Source of the DNA: Lewinella sp. 4G2
GTDB taxonomy: Bacteria; Bacteroidota; Bacteroidia; Chitinophagales; Saprospiraceae
DNA length: 64,000 nucleotides
Direction of reading: 5' to 3'
Assembly (NCBI RefSeq): GCF_001625015.1
Contig: NZ_LVWJ02000011.1
Location: forward strand, 250,501 to 314,500
Shown here: piece by piece, positions 25,618 to 34,311 of the stretch
Layout: each line of letters begins with the position of its first letter
Position numbering within the stretch: position 1 is the stretch's first letter
The notes under the pieces: generated by a model
What the model was told of the DNA's origin: nothing
Databases searched by the model: none
What the model saw: only the letters and a program-made list of their open reading frames with translations
Position numbers and translations under genes: made by a program

Positions 25618-27072
25618 ATGTCAAGTGCGGTAGCCAATCAGTCCTCGCCAATCGAGACTCGAGAATCGAGAATCTACCGGCCCACCCCCATCCACACCCT
25701 AGTCTTCCTCCGCATCGCCCTCGGCCTGCTGGGTGGCGGCGATATTTTGGGCAACGGGATTTACTATCACTGGTACCTGGACGAGTTCAGCGGGTTCACC
25801 TTTCGCTACTTTGGGTTTGAGTGGGTGCACCCGTTTCCGGAACCCTTCCTGTCCCTCTTTTTCATCGTTGGTTTTTTGCTGGGTTTGGCCGTCGCAGTCG
25901 GTTGGCGATTTCGGGTTACGGCGCCGTTATTCGCCCTGTTTTTCAGCTACCTCTTCTTTCTCGAAAAGGCCCACTACCTCAACCACGCCTACCTATTCAT
26001 GGTCCTGGCCTGGCTGCTGTGTCTGACGCCGGCCTGGCGGGAATTTTCCTTGGACGTTCGCCGAAACCCGGCCGATTGGTCGCCCGTCGCGCCCGCTTGG
26101 AGCGTGTATTTATTCCCCGCGCTAATGGGGGTCGTTTATTTTTTCGGCGGCATCAACAAGATCAATTACGACTGGCTCATCGAGGCAATGCCCCTCCATT
26201 TGTGGCTCGAAAACCGGCGGGAGATGCCCCTGCTGGGTCCAATTTTCGCTAAGAAAACCACCGCCTACGTCATGGCCTGGGGTGGTATGTTACTCGATCT
26301 CACGGCGGGTTTCCTCCTGTGCCACCGTACGTTACGTTGGGTGGCTTTGGGCCTGCTTTTCTTCTTCCACGCCACCAACCACCTCATCTTCAACATCGGC
26401 ATATTCCCCTACCTCAGTATGGTGCTGACAAGCCTCTTCTTTGCACCTGATTGGCCAAAACGCCTGGTGGATTGGATCGCCGATCACGCTTCTTGGACTT
26501 GGGCGCGGACGCAGGTGCAAAGTTGGCGGGACGGGTGGCAAGCCCGGATTACAGGACGAGACGCCAGCCAAGGGACGAGACCCTTCTGGCAGGACCAACC
26601 GCAGTACCGAGTGGGAGTGGCCGCCTTCCTGATCCTTTTATTCGCCGTAAACATCTTCCTCCCCCTCCGCAACCACGCCTTCAACAACGACGTCAACTGG
26701 ACGGAAGAAGGCCACCGCTACAGCTGGCGGATGATGCTCCGTAGCAAACAGGGAAGTGGCTACTACCAACTGACGGACCAAGCCACGGGGGAAGAATGGA
26801 GGGTATCTCCCCGGGACAGCCTCCACCCCAAGCAAGCCCGTAAAATGGCCACCCACCCGGATATGATCCTCCAGTACGCCCACCATTTGCGGGATCTCTA
26901 TGCGGACCAGGGAAAGGATGTTGCCGTCCGCGGCCGTTTCAAGGTGAGGCTCAACGGCCGCCGCCGCCACCCCTACATCGACCCGGAGGTGGACCTCGGC
27001 CGTACCCCCTGGACCTGGGGCGAAAAGGACTGGATCCTGCACGAACCCGCCCCGGAGCCAACCAATAACTAA
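25618..27072 (+). CDS. HTTM / vitamin K-dependent gamma-carboxylase-like membrane protein
   Basis: The product is 484 residues with about 8-9 TM helices. The HTTM core is recognisable: an early FRIALG-type helix, FFGGINKINYDWL (about 178-192, aligned by eye with the catalytic-Lys region of GGCX), and HATNHLIFNIGIFPYLS, which resembles the conserved family segment. The C-terminal soluble part (about 340-484) resembles the beta-rich domain of bacterial homologues. Bacterial members have uncertain substrates; gamma-carboxylation is not shown. Codons 11-22 (IETRESRIYR region) are a CGAGAATC-type repeat array, so the N-terminus looks repeat-derived. The Ig-like gene follows after 17 bp. Confidence 0.82.
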   Translation: MSSAVANQSSPIETRESRIYRPTPIHTLVFLRIALGLLGGGDILGNGIYYHWYLDEFSGFTFRYFGFEWVHPFPEPFLSLFFIVGFLLGLAVAVGWRFRVTAPLFALFFSYLFFLEKAHYLNHAYLFMVLAWLLCLTPAWREFSLDVRRNPADWSPVAPAWSVYLFPALMGVVYFFGGINKINYDWLIEAMPLHLWLENRREMPLLGPIFAKKTTAYVMAWGGMLLDLTAGFLLCHRTLRWVALGLLFFFHATNHLIFNIGIFPYLSMVLTSLFFAPDWPKRLVDWIADHASWTWARTQVQSWRDGWQARITGRDASQGTRPFWQDQPQYRVGVAAFLILLFAVNIFLPLRNHAFNNDVNWTEEGHRYSWRMMLRSKQGSGYYQLTDQATGEEWRVSPRDSLHPKQARKMATHPDMILQYAHHLRDLYADQGKDVAVRGRFKVRLNGRRRHPYIDPEVDLGRTPWTWGEKDWILHEPAPEPTNN

Positions 27073-27089
27073 AACTCTACCTTCGCCCA

Positions 27090-28745
27090 ATGCCCACCAA
27101 GCTGCTGGCCACTTTCTTGTTTTTAGGACTTCTCTGCCTGCCCTTCCTCGGCCTGCAGCGTTGTGCGACCCCGACGGCACCGACCGGAGGACCGCGGGAT
27201 AGCCTCGGTCCCGTCCTGGTGGTGGAAGAAAGCACCCCGAACTTTCAGACCAACTTCCGGCCGGAAGAGATCGTCCTGACCTTCGATGAATGGGTGGAGA
27301 TCGACCCTAAGCAACCCATATTGATCTCCCCACCCCTGGAGCTGGGGGAGCTAAACCGCCCTCAATTGCGCCGGCGTAGCCTCGTCATTAATTTAGAAGG
27401 TTTGGAGCTGCGGGATAGCGTTACCTACGTCGTCAACATCGACGCAGCGATCAAGGACCTCAACGAGGGAAACCCCACGGATAACCTGCGCTTCGTTTTT
27501 GCCACAGGGCCAGTACTCGATTCGGCCACCGTTTCCGGTACGCTGGTGACGGACTTCTCCGGGGAGCCGATCGAAAACGGGACCTTCACCTTATTCAGCA
27601 ACCTCGCGGATACGGCGGTGACCACGGAAAACCCGACCTACTTCGCCCAGACGGATGAGGACGGGAAGTTTACGGTGTACAATATCCGTCCGGGCACCTA
27701 CCGAGCGGTGGCCCTGCAGCGAAACCCGTCGGCGACCAACTATTTCTACGACCTGAAGGGCTACGCCCAACCCCAATCTGCCGGCTTCGTGGACTCCTTG
27801 ATTACCATTGAAGACGGAACCAACGAAGTGGGTACCATCCGCCTCTCCCCCATCCAAAAACCGGTACGGATCAACGCGGTGGATATGACCGTCAACGGCG
27901 TCATTCGCCTGACGGTGAACCAAGCCGCCGAACTGGTCGACCTGGAGTACTCCGGTGACTACGAGCGGCAGGATTTGAACGATACGATTGCCCTATTCTA
28001 CCGGACGCCTACGGTGGATACTGTTTTCGCCGTCCGCAACGGGGAGCGGGTGGATACGGTGGTGATGGAGGGGCAGCCCGGGGCGGTAGTCCGCAACTTC
28101 AGGCTCCTGCGTTCCCCCGGCAGCCGAATCTTTACTGGAGATGGGATCGAGGTGTTGCTGGACCGGCCGTTGGAGCGGCTGGACACCAGCTTGGTATCAC
28201 TTACGCAGGACACCTTCACGGCGCGGTTACCCTACACTTATGCGTTGGATTCCACTCAAGCCGGGCGGATCACTTTTCAGCGGAAGTTCAACCCCAGCTC
28301 CCGCTACGAACTGAGTTTCCTGCCGGGCGCTTTGACGGACTGGGTGGGGAACGTGAATACGGATACCATCGTCACCCGATTCACGGCGGATGAGGAGGAG
28401 AAGTACGGTTCCCTCGCTCTCCAGCTTACGGATCTGGACCCGACTTCGAACTACATTCTGCGTCTCGTCCAGAACGATAAGGTGTTGATCGCTACGCGGC
28501 GCTACGTTGAGAAGCGTTTTGCGTACGATGTGACGTACCGAGGACTGAAGCCGGGGACGTACACGGTGGAACTGTTGTATGATTCCAATGAGAACAACCG
28601 GTATGATTCGGGAGATTTCTTGTTTGGACGGCAGCCGGAGGAGGTGCGTAGGATTGAAGTGGAGCCTCTGCGGGCGAATTGGGAGGTGGAACAGGTGATT
28701 AGTTTGAAGACTGGTGGGGAGCGGGAAGCGGTGGAGGAGCGGTAA
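27090..28745 (+). CDS. Lipoprotein with Ig-like and carboxypeptidase-regulatory-like domains
   Basis: The product is 551 residues. The signal ends at QRCATPTAPTGGPRDS, the usual Bacteroidota lipoprotein start (Cys near 25). An SbsA-type Ig-like domain (about 40-130, ending in FVFATGP) precedes a carboxypeptidase-regulatory-like domain (about 135-250, DEDGKFTVYNIRPGTYRAVAL). More beta-sandwich sequence and a final cell-surface-type segment (LYDSNENNRYDSGDF) follow. The family is common, usually one copy per genome, and uncharacterised. It probably sits on the periplasmic or outer face of the outer membrane. The gene is probably in one transcript with the preceding HTTM gene (17-bp gap). Confidence 0.85.
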   Translation: MPTKLLATFLFLGLLCLPFLGLQRCATPTAPTGGPRDSLGPVLVVEESTPNFQTNFRPEEIVLTFDEWVEIDPKQPILISPPLELGELNRPQLRRRSLVINLEGLELRDSVTYVVNIDAAIKDLNEGNPTDNLRFVFATGPVLDSATVSGTLVTDFSGEPIENGTFTLFSNLADTAVTTENPTYFAQTDEDGKFTVYNIRPGTYRAVALQRNPSATNYFYDLKGYAQPQSAGFVDSLITIEDGTNEVGTIRLSPIQKPVRINAVDMTVNGVIRLTVNQAAELVDLEYSGDYERQDLNDTIALFYRTPTVDTVFAVRNGERVDTVVMEGQPGAVVRNFRLLRSPGSRIFTGDGIEVLLDRPLERLDTSLVSLTQDTFTARLPYTYALDSTQAGRITFQRKFNPSSRYELSFLPGALTDWVGNVNTDTIVTRFTADEEEKYGSLALQLTDLDPTSNYILRLVQNDKVLIATRRYVEKRFAYDVTYRGLKPGTYTVELLYDSNENNRYDSGDFLFGRQPEEVRRIEVEPLRANWEVEQVISLKTGGEREAVEER

Positions 28746-28768
28746 ATATTTTGGGCACGGGTTTGGGG

Positions 28769-28906
28769 TACGGCTAAAGCCGTCCCTACCGGTATAGTGC
28801 TGGCGGGTACGGCTAAAGCCGTCTTTTCGGGTGGTGGGCTGGCTAGGTTACGGCTGAAGCCGTAACTACGGACGCTGCGCTTCGCTGGCGGGTACGGCTA
28901 AAGCCG
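28769..28906. repeat. Four copies of TACGGCTAAAGCCGT
   Basis: The palindrome TACGGCTAAAGCCGT occurs at 28769-28783 and 28808-28822, as TACGGCTGAAGCCGTA at 28849-28864, and truncated at 28893-28906. The copies are spaced by about 40 bp of GGCGGG-rich filler. The array fills the gap between the Ig-like and LysM genes. Confidence 0.85.
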
Positions 28907-28963
28907 GACGCTACGGGCGAACCATGGGGGGAAGTGTGCGTTGCCTATGCAAAACCATACTCT

Positions 28964-29365
28964 ATGAGCTTGCAAGACAAGTACCGCAGCGTCCTGAACA
29001 TGGGCGAAAAATTCAATGCCCGCGATGGCTACGTAGAAGAAGCCGACGGCAAACTCCGCATCGGCGGAACGGTGGAATACCAGCACCAGAAAGACCAGAT
29101 GTGGGACGAAATCAAACGCGTTGGCGGCGAACAGGCCCGCGACATCGAGGCAGACATCAAGGTCACTAATAAGACCGTCTACGCCCGCCACACCGTGGAG
29201 AAAGGTGAAAGCCTCTCCCTCATCGCCAAGGAATACCTCGGTGACGTGATGGCCTACAAAGAACTCTTCGCCTTCAACTCCGACAAACTGGACGATCCGA
29301 ACAAGATCTTCCCCGGGCAGGATCTGGCCATTCCCTTTCCGGAGGGGCGGAGCGCAGATGCTTAA
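28964..29365 (+). CDS. LysM protein with BON-like N-terminus
   Basis: The product is 133 residues from ATG at 28964; the upstream in-frame ATG at 28934 adds only non-family residues. Residues about 20-70 look like a BON domain (DGKLRIGGTVEYQ ... DIEADIKVTN), and residues 74-125 are a LysM (HTVEKGESLSLIAKEYLGD ... IFPGQDLAIP). This architecture matches the E. coli potassium-binding protein Kbp/YgaU. There is no signal peptide, so a cytoplasmic role is expected. The stop codon is followed immediately by a TAGATTTT-type array and then a terminator. Confidence 0.85.
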   Translation: MSLQDKYRSVLNMGEKFNARDGYVEEADGKLRIGGTVEYQHQKDQMWDEIKRVGGEQARDIEADIKVTNKTVYARHTVEKGESLSLIAKEYLGDVMAYKELFAFNSDKLDDPNKIFPGQDLAIPFPEGRSADA

Positions 29366-29402
29366 CTAGACGTTAGATTTTGGACGTTAGATTTTAGACG
29401 TC
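29366..29402. repeat. CGTTAGATTTT array after the LysM gene
   Basis: The array contains GACGTTAGATTTTGGACGTTAGATTT and related units. It begins directly after the TAA stop of the LysM gene. Confidence 0.7.
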
Positions 29403-29403
29403 G

Positions 29404-29436
29404 GACGGCCGGATCATACAGTGATTCGGCCGTTTT
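29404..29436 (+). terminator. Intrinsic terminator after the LysM gene
   Basis: ACGGCCGGATCA pairs with TGATTCGGCCGT across a short loop and is followed by TTTTTGC. It is likely the end of the 28964-29365 transcript. Confidence 0.82.
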
Positions 29437-29489
29437 TGCTTCGTAGTTGGTCTTTCAATTGAGCGCTGCGTACGCCGTTACTATTTTGA

Positions 29490-30962
29490 TCATGTCCTCA
29501 ACACCGAACGGAGCCATTTATACTCTACGGCACCGTACGTCACTATCAGGGCAGCGAACATCGCGATTCTTGCCCCTAAACCTGCATCCAGCGACAGCGC
29601 CCCGTACACGGTGAGGGCGGAGAGGATGATATAAAGGAGAATGCGGAGAAGTGGATAGGGGACCGGAAAAACCCGGCGGGTGACCAACCAGGCGAGGACG
29701 CACATCGTTAAATAACAGGCCAGCATGGCGAGCGCGGGGGCGATGATGCCGTACTCCCCGATGAAACCGATGCCCACCGCAGCACAGATGATGCTGCCGG
29801 TAAAGGCGATGATGCCGCCGAGATAGGTCTTGTCCGTGAGCTTGTAGGCGATGGAAAAATTGCTGTAAAGGCCGAGAAAAAAGTTACCCGCCAGGATGAA
29901 GGGTAGGACGAAAAGCCCCTCCTGAAGGTCGCGGCCGATGAAGTCTTTGAGCCAGGGTAAGAAGACGAGGATGCCGGCGCAAACCAGGGTGCCGACGATG
30001 GCGTAGGCGCGGGCGGCGTCGGCGTAAATGGTGCGGTCCGCCGTAGCCAGGTCGCTACCCGCCTGGCGGAAGAAGAAGGGCTCGGCGGCGTAATTGAATG
30101 CCGTGACGAAGAGGTTGAGGATCACTGCCAGCTTGAGGGCGGCGGAGAACTGGCCCGTCCAGTAAAGGTTGCTCGTCACGTCGTCCCCGAAAAATTCTTT
30201 AATGACGGCCAGGCCGGATTGAGCGTTGTACACCCCGGCCACAGCCACCAAAGTGAGCGGCGCGCTGTAGGCCAACATCTTGCCGTAATTTGGGGAACTG
30301 GACCAATCGGTCTTGCGCTTGCGGTAGCGCCACAGGCCGTCAGCGAGCAACAGCAAGTATCGAAAGGCCGCCGCCACCGCGATCGCCCCCATGTAGTAGA
30401 CGACCTGGTAACTCTCTTCGTAGGCGACGCCGAATAGCGTACCCCATTCCGGCCAGAAGTGTAGTAACGTAAAAACCAGCGCCAGCAGCAGGAGGACGTT
30501 GCCCAGATTCACGAAGACGAAGAACCAGGCCCGCCGCTCCAGCCGCAAACGGGCCAACGGGACGGCACTCAGGCAATCGCAGGCCACCGTCAGTAAAAAG
30601 AGGACAACATACACATCGCGATCGGGGTAGGACATCCATTCCGCCACGTTGCCAGCGAGTAACAAACCAGTACCCACGACGGCCAATACGGCGCCGACGA
30701 CAAAGCGTTGCGCCTTGCGGAAGACGGCCCGCGCGTCGTACTCCTTCCGGCTGGCGAAACGAAACACGACGGTATCCATCCGGAACGTGAGCAGGGCGAT
30801 GAGCAGGGCAATCCAGAAGAAGAGGTCACCGACCACGCCGTAGTCCTCACTCACCATCACCGCGGTAAGGAAAGGCACCAAAATGACGAAGTTCAACAAC
30901 CGGGGGAGGATGTTGGCCAGTCCGTAGATGATGGTTTCGCCGCCTAGTTGCTTTAAAGACAT
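29490..30962 (-). CDS. Oligosaccharide/lipopolysaccharide flippase (Wzx/MVF type)
   Basis: The product is 490 residues with about 14 predicted TM helices. The N-terminus (QLGGETIIYGLANILPRLLNFVILV) is the characteristic start of polysaccharide-biosynthesis flippases of the MOP superfamily, which move undecaprenyl-linked glycans across the inner membrane. The substrate is unknown and no glycosyltransferase cluster surrounds it. Its upstream side is bordered by an AGTCTG-type repeat array that ends five bases before the start codon. Confidence 0.88.
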   Translation of the reverse strand: MSLKQLGGETIIYGLANILPRLLNFVILVPFLTAVMVSEDYGVVGDLFFWIALLIALLTFRMDTVVFRFASRKEYDARAVFRKAQRFVVGAVLAVVGTGLLLAGNVAEWMSYPDRDVYVVLFLLTVACDCLSAVPLARLRLERRAWFFVFVNLGNVLLLLALVFTLLHFWPEWGTLFGVAYEESYQVVYYMGAIAVAAAFRYLLLLADGLWRYRKRKTDWSSSPNYGKMLAYSAPLTLVAVAGVYNAQSGLAVIKEFFGDDVTSNLYWTGQFSAALKLAVILNLFVTAFNYAAEPFFFRQAGSDLATADRTIYADAARAYAIVGTLVCAGILVFLPWLKDFIGRDLQEGLFVLPFILAGNFFLGLYSNFSIAYKLTDKTYLGGIIAFTGSIICAAVGIGFIGEYGIIAPALAMLACYLTMCVLAWLVTRRVFPVPYPLLRILLYIILSALTVYGALSLDAGLGARIAMFAALIVTYGAVEYKWLRSVLRT

Positions 30963-31445
30963 TTTAATAGTCTGGAGTCTACAGTCTGTAGTCTGGAGTC
31001 TGGAGACTTTCGGCTAATGGACAGCAGGTCAGGATGGTTGGCAAAAGTAGGTGGTTGGGGGTTGGGGAGGGAACGGGCTTGGTTAATTTTGCTAAATGAT
31101 GGGTTTGCTAAACGTGGGATTATGTAGATGCGGAAGCAATCGTAAGGAAATCGGAGATTTCAGCCCCTTTCTTCTCATCCATCTCTTCCGCCTTTCACTT
31201 CTTTGCGCAACAAATGCAGCGGTTGCAGGGATTCGCCACACTTCGATCATAAGTAAAATTCCAATGGCTGCGTGAAGGCACGACAATCGCTAATCGAGTA
31301 TCATGACCACGAAGTAGCGCAGAGCAAATCAAGAATCGAGTATCGAGATTCGCCAATCGAGAATCCTAGAGCTCTTCCTCTACCCCATCCGCCCGTTCGT
31401 CGATTAAGGCCCGTGCGCTTCCGGGGCCTTCGTACCTTCACCCCC
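30963..31445. other. 483-bp divergent region with two repeat arrays and a decayed element
   Basis: At 30968-31005 there is an AGTCTGGAGTCTACAGTCTG-type array. At about 31160-31230 a segment (TTCTTCTCATCC ... CTTCTTTGCGCAA) resembles one half of the MITE-like elements at 60583-60821. At 31280-31370 there is a CGAGTATCGAG-type array containing a GACCACGAAGTAGCGC word that also occurs inverted in the 21909-21979 tract. A long open frame runs through it into the permease gene, but this part is repeat, not protein. Promoters for both flanking genes must lie here. Confidence 0.6.
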
Positions 31446-32693
31446 ATGGGTCTTCTAGAAAATTTTCGCGTAGCCCTGCGCAGCGTTAACGCCAACCTTT
31501 TGCGCGCGCTGCTCACTACGCTCATCATCGCCGTGGGCATCATGGCGCTCGTCGGTATCCTGACGGCGATTGACGTGGCCATTTATTCCTTGTCCTCCAA
31601 TCTCTCCAGCCTGGGGGCGAATACGATTGAGATCGAGCGCGTCAGCACCACCGTTAGTGGCGGGCGGCGGCAGGGGCGGCGGGGCGTCAAGAAACGCTCG
31701 GACCCCTTCACTTACGACCAGGCGATGGAATTCAAGGAGCGCTACCAGTACCCGGCCGAGATCAGTGTAAGCAACTTCGCTACGGGGGCTACGGTCGTTA
31801 AATACGGTGAGGAGGAGACGAACCCCAACGTCAGTGTCTTCGGCGCCACCTCCAACTACCTCGACACGAAAGGGTACGAGATCGAGGCCGGCCGCAACAT
31901 CACCGAAAAGGAAGCACTAGAAGGTGGCAACCTCGTCGTCATCGCTTCCGACCTCGTGGACGCCCTCTTCGACGGCAAACCTCAGGAAGCCATCGGAAAG
32001 GAAATCAGTGCCGGGCCACTCCGTCTCTCCGTGATCGGCGCCCTCAAAAGCCGGGGCAGTTCGATGAACGCCAGCCAGGATCGCCGGCTCATCATTCCCC
32101 TTCAAACCGCCAAACGCTACTACGGCTCCAGCCGGACGAATTACGATATCCTTATCGCCATTCCCGATCCTACGGGAGTTGACGCGGCGATGGGCGAAGC
32201 GACCCTCACGATGCGGGGCGTCCGCCGCCTGAAGGCCGGGGAGGAGAATGACTTTGAAGTCAAGAACAGTTCTGACCTCGTCAGCATCATCAAAGAAAAC
32301 ACGGTTACGCTACGCTCAGCGGCGCTCGGTATCGGCCTCATTACCCTGCTGGGGGCGGCCATTGGGCTGATGAACATCATGCTCGTTTCCGTGACCGAAC
32401 GGACGCGGGAGATTGGCGTCCGCAAAGCCCTCGGGGCCACCAAACGCAACGTGCTCCTACAATTTCTGATCGAAGCCATCCTCATTTGTCAGATCGGCGG
32501 TGTGCTGGGCATCATCCTTGGCGTTGCGGCGGGTAACGTCATCGCACTCGTGCTGGGCGGAAGCTTCATCGTCCCCTGGGTGTGGATTGGTCTGGCCCTG
32601 GTTACCTGTACTATCGTGGGCTTGATGGCAGGGCTTTACCCGGCGATGCGAGCGGCGGCTTTGGACCCGATTGAGTCGTTGCGTTATGAATAG
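31446..32693 (+). CDS. MacB/FtsX-type ABC transporter permease
   Basis: The product is 415 residues. The start at 31446 (MGLLENFRVALRSVNANLLRALLTTLIIAVGI) is chosen because it matches the family N-terminus, while the longer frame from 31272 begins in repeats. TM1 is followed by a large periplasmic MacB core domain (about 45-285) and three TM helices of the FtsX domain (about 290-405), with ERTREIGVRKALGA in the coupling loop. It would pair with a MacB-type ATPase that is not in this window, and the substrate is unknown. The stop TAG begins an inverted repeat that ends at the stop codon of panD. Confidence 0.9.
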   Translation: MGLLENFRVALRSVNANLLRALLTTLIIAVGIMALVGILTAIDVAIYSLSSNLSSLGANTIEIERVSTTVSGGRRQGRRGVKKRSDPFTYDQAMEFKERYQYPAEISVSNFATGATVVKYGEEETNPNVSVFGATSNYLDTKGYEIEAGRNITEKEALEGGNLVVIASDLVDALFDGKPQEAIGKEISAGPLRLSVIGALKSRGSSMNASQDRRLIIPLQTAKRYYGSSRTNYDILIAIPDPTGVDAAMGEATLTMRGVRRLKAGEENDFEVKNSSDLVSIIKENTVTLRSAALGIGLITLLGAAIGLMNIMLVSVTERTREIGVRKALGATKRNVLLQFLIEAILICQIGGVLGIILGVAAGNVIALVLGGSFIVPWVWIGLALVTCTIVGLMAGLYPAMRAAALDPIESLRYE

Positions 32694-32757
32694 ATATTAG
32701 ATTTTAGAAGTTAGATATTAGAGGGTTGTGTGTCTAAAATCTAAAGTCTAAATTCTA
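32691..32757. repeat. TTAGATTTTAGA inverted array spanning two convergent stop codons
   Basis: Perfect 12-bp arms TTAGATTTTAGA (32697-32708) and TCTAAAATCTAA (32733-32744). The left edge is the TAG stop of the permease gene (32691-32693) and the right edge contains the TAG stop of panD (32748-32750). Confidence 0.82.
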
Positions 32758-33092
32758 TTGTCTTCATCTGGAAACGCAATCTTCGGCTCAAACGCCAACG
32801 CTTCCTCCTCAGTCATATACCCGTAGGCAATGATGATGACGACATCCCCCACCTGGCAGCGGCGGGCGGCGGCGCCGTTTAGGCAAATGATCCCACTCCC
32901 TTCTTCACCACGGATGGTATAGGTCTCGATCCGCTCCCCGTTGTTGTTGTTGACGATCTGTACTTTTTCGCCTTCAATGATGCCGGCCGCGTCGAGCAGG
33001 AGGCCGTCGATGGTGATGGAGCCCACGTAGTTGAGGTCCGCTTCCGTGATGGTCGCGCGGTGGATCTTTCCTTTGAATCTCTGAATCAGCAT
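32748..33092 (-). CDS. panD: Aspartate 1-decarboxylase
   Basis: The product is 114 residues. The start at 33092 ([16 protein letters not shown]) matches the family start, while an upstream in-frame ATG at 33167 adds unrelated residues. The self-processing Gly-Ser site is G24-S25 (YVGSITID), giving the pyruvoyl group that decarboxylates aspartate to beta-alanine. The conserved NGAAARR is present. It follows panC on the same strand after 95 bp. The last codons and the TAG stop lie in a repeat array. Confidence 0.96.
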   Translation of the reverse strand: MLIQRFKGKIHRATITEADLNYVGSITIDGLLLDAAGIIEGEKVQIVNNNNGERIETYTIRGEEGSGIICLNGAAARRCQVGDVVIIIAYGYMTEEEALAFEPKIAFPDEDNRI

Positions 33093-33187
33093 AAATCGGC
33101 AATCTGGTGGGGTCAAAAAAAGTAAATCGGTACACTTAGGACGTCGAAACGGCCGCGAAGGCAACACCTCAATTTGTTAAGGGTTGG

Positions 33188-34048
33188 CTAAAAGCTTGTC
33201 CGGACAATAAAATTATCAATCAGCCGGACGGGGCCGCAACGGACGGCCGTGGCCACGACCAACTCCCGGACGGGAGCATCCGCGGCCCAGGGCTGAAGGG
33301 TGTCACCATCGAAGATGCTTACGTATTCGGGGGCGAGTAGTTCGTGGTGGGCCATCTCCCGAAAGGCCGTTTTTTCCAATTCCTTAGGGTCCCAACCGGC
33401 AGTCAGACCGGCGGCGACGGCTTTGAGGTGGAGGTTGATGGTCCCGGCGGCCAGGCGTTCGGCATCATTCAGCCGGCGGTTGCGGGAGCTGAGGGCCAAT
33501 CCATCCCGTTCACGGACGGTGGGGACGACGGTGACATCCACCTTCACTCCCAATTGCTCGATCATGGAACGGATGACTGCCACCTGTTGGTAATCCTTCT
33601 GCCCCAGTACGAGGGTGGTGGGCCGGACGATATCCAATAACCGGTAAACCACTTGTGCCACCCCGGCAAAATGCCCCGGTCGGTTCGCGCCTTCCATGAC
33701 GGCGACGAGGGGGCCAAAATCCAGTCGAGATGTCCGGTCTTCGTAGTCCGATGGGTATACGTCTTCCACGGCGGGTAGGTACAGGGCATCGCAACCGTGA
33801 AGCTGCAGCAGGTCTGCATCCGCTTCGGGGGTGCGGGGGTAAGTATCCAGGTCGCTCGCTTCGTTGAACTGGGTGGGGTTGACGAAGATGCTGGCCACCA
33901 CCACGTCGTGGCTGTCCCGGGCCGCAGTGATCAGGGCCATGTGCCCGGCGTGGAGGGCGCCCATCGTCGGAACGTAGGCTACGGTTTGATCATTGGGGAG
34001 TCCGTCCAAATAAGTCCGTAGTCCGGTGGCAGTGGGGAAGGTCCGCAT
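33188..34048 (-). CDS. panC: Pantothenate synthetase (pantoate-beta-alanine ligase)
   Basis: The product is 286 residues. The HIGH-like motif HAGH is at 33-36 (PTMGALHAGHMAL), with FVNPTQF, the ATP-binding GQKDYQQ and the KMSKS-like LSSRNRRL. It joins pantoate with beta-alanine made by the neighbouring PanD, completing pantothenate synthesis for CoA. The divergent gene is the starch-synthase-like protein, an arrangement I recall as conserved in Bacteroidota. Confidence 0.96.
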   Translation of the reverse strand: MRTFPTATGLRTYLDGLPNDQTVAYVPTMGALHAGHMALITAARDSHDVVVASIFVNPTQFNEASDLDTYPRTPEADADLLQLHGCDALYLPAVEDVYPSDYEDRTSRLDFGPLVAVMEGANRPGHFAGVAQVVYRLLDIVRPTTLVLGQKDYQQVAVIRSMIEQLGVKVDVTVVPTVRERDGLALSSRNRRLNDAERLAAGTINLHLKAVAAGLTAGWDPKELEKTAFREMAHHELLAPEYVSIFDGDTLQPWAADAPVRELVVATAVRCGPVRLIDNFIVRTSF

Positions 34049-34106
34049 GGATAAAGCTGGTATTTATGGTTGGACGGTAGGTCCCATTTTGCTTGCCTAT
34101 TTCTTG

Positions 34107-34124
34107 GCACCCGCGGCAGCGCCC
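34107..34124 (+). repeat. Dispersed 18-bp repeat, copy 3
   Basis: GCACCCGCGGCAGCGCCC, identical to copies 1 and 5, lies in the 263-bp divergent region between panC and the starch-synthase-like gene. Confidence 0.8.
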
Positions 34125-34311
34125 AAAAGCGGCCACACATTGAGGTAACGTACACACGCTTAGGCAGGTAGCCCGTTGGTGGACTTCCTAAGGGGCCGCG
34201 AAGATAGTCCGTCCGGATAAAATTTTGTAAATTTGCGTTTAGCCACGCTCCGGAACTCCCCAATTTTTGGTATAACCGGCCCCGGTGTATTGTATAGACA
34301 CAGACATTAAT

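Noticed and set aside
31272-31445. N-terminal extension of the MacB-type permease
   Set aside because: It is made of repeat arrays; MGLLENF at 31446 matches the family start.
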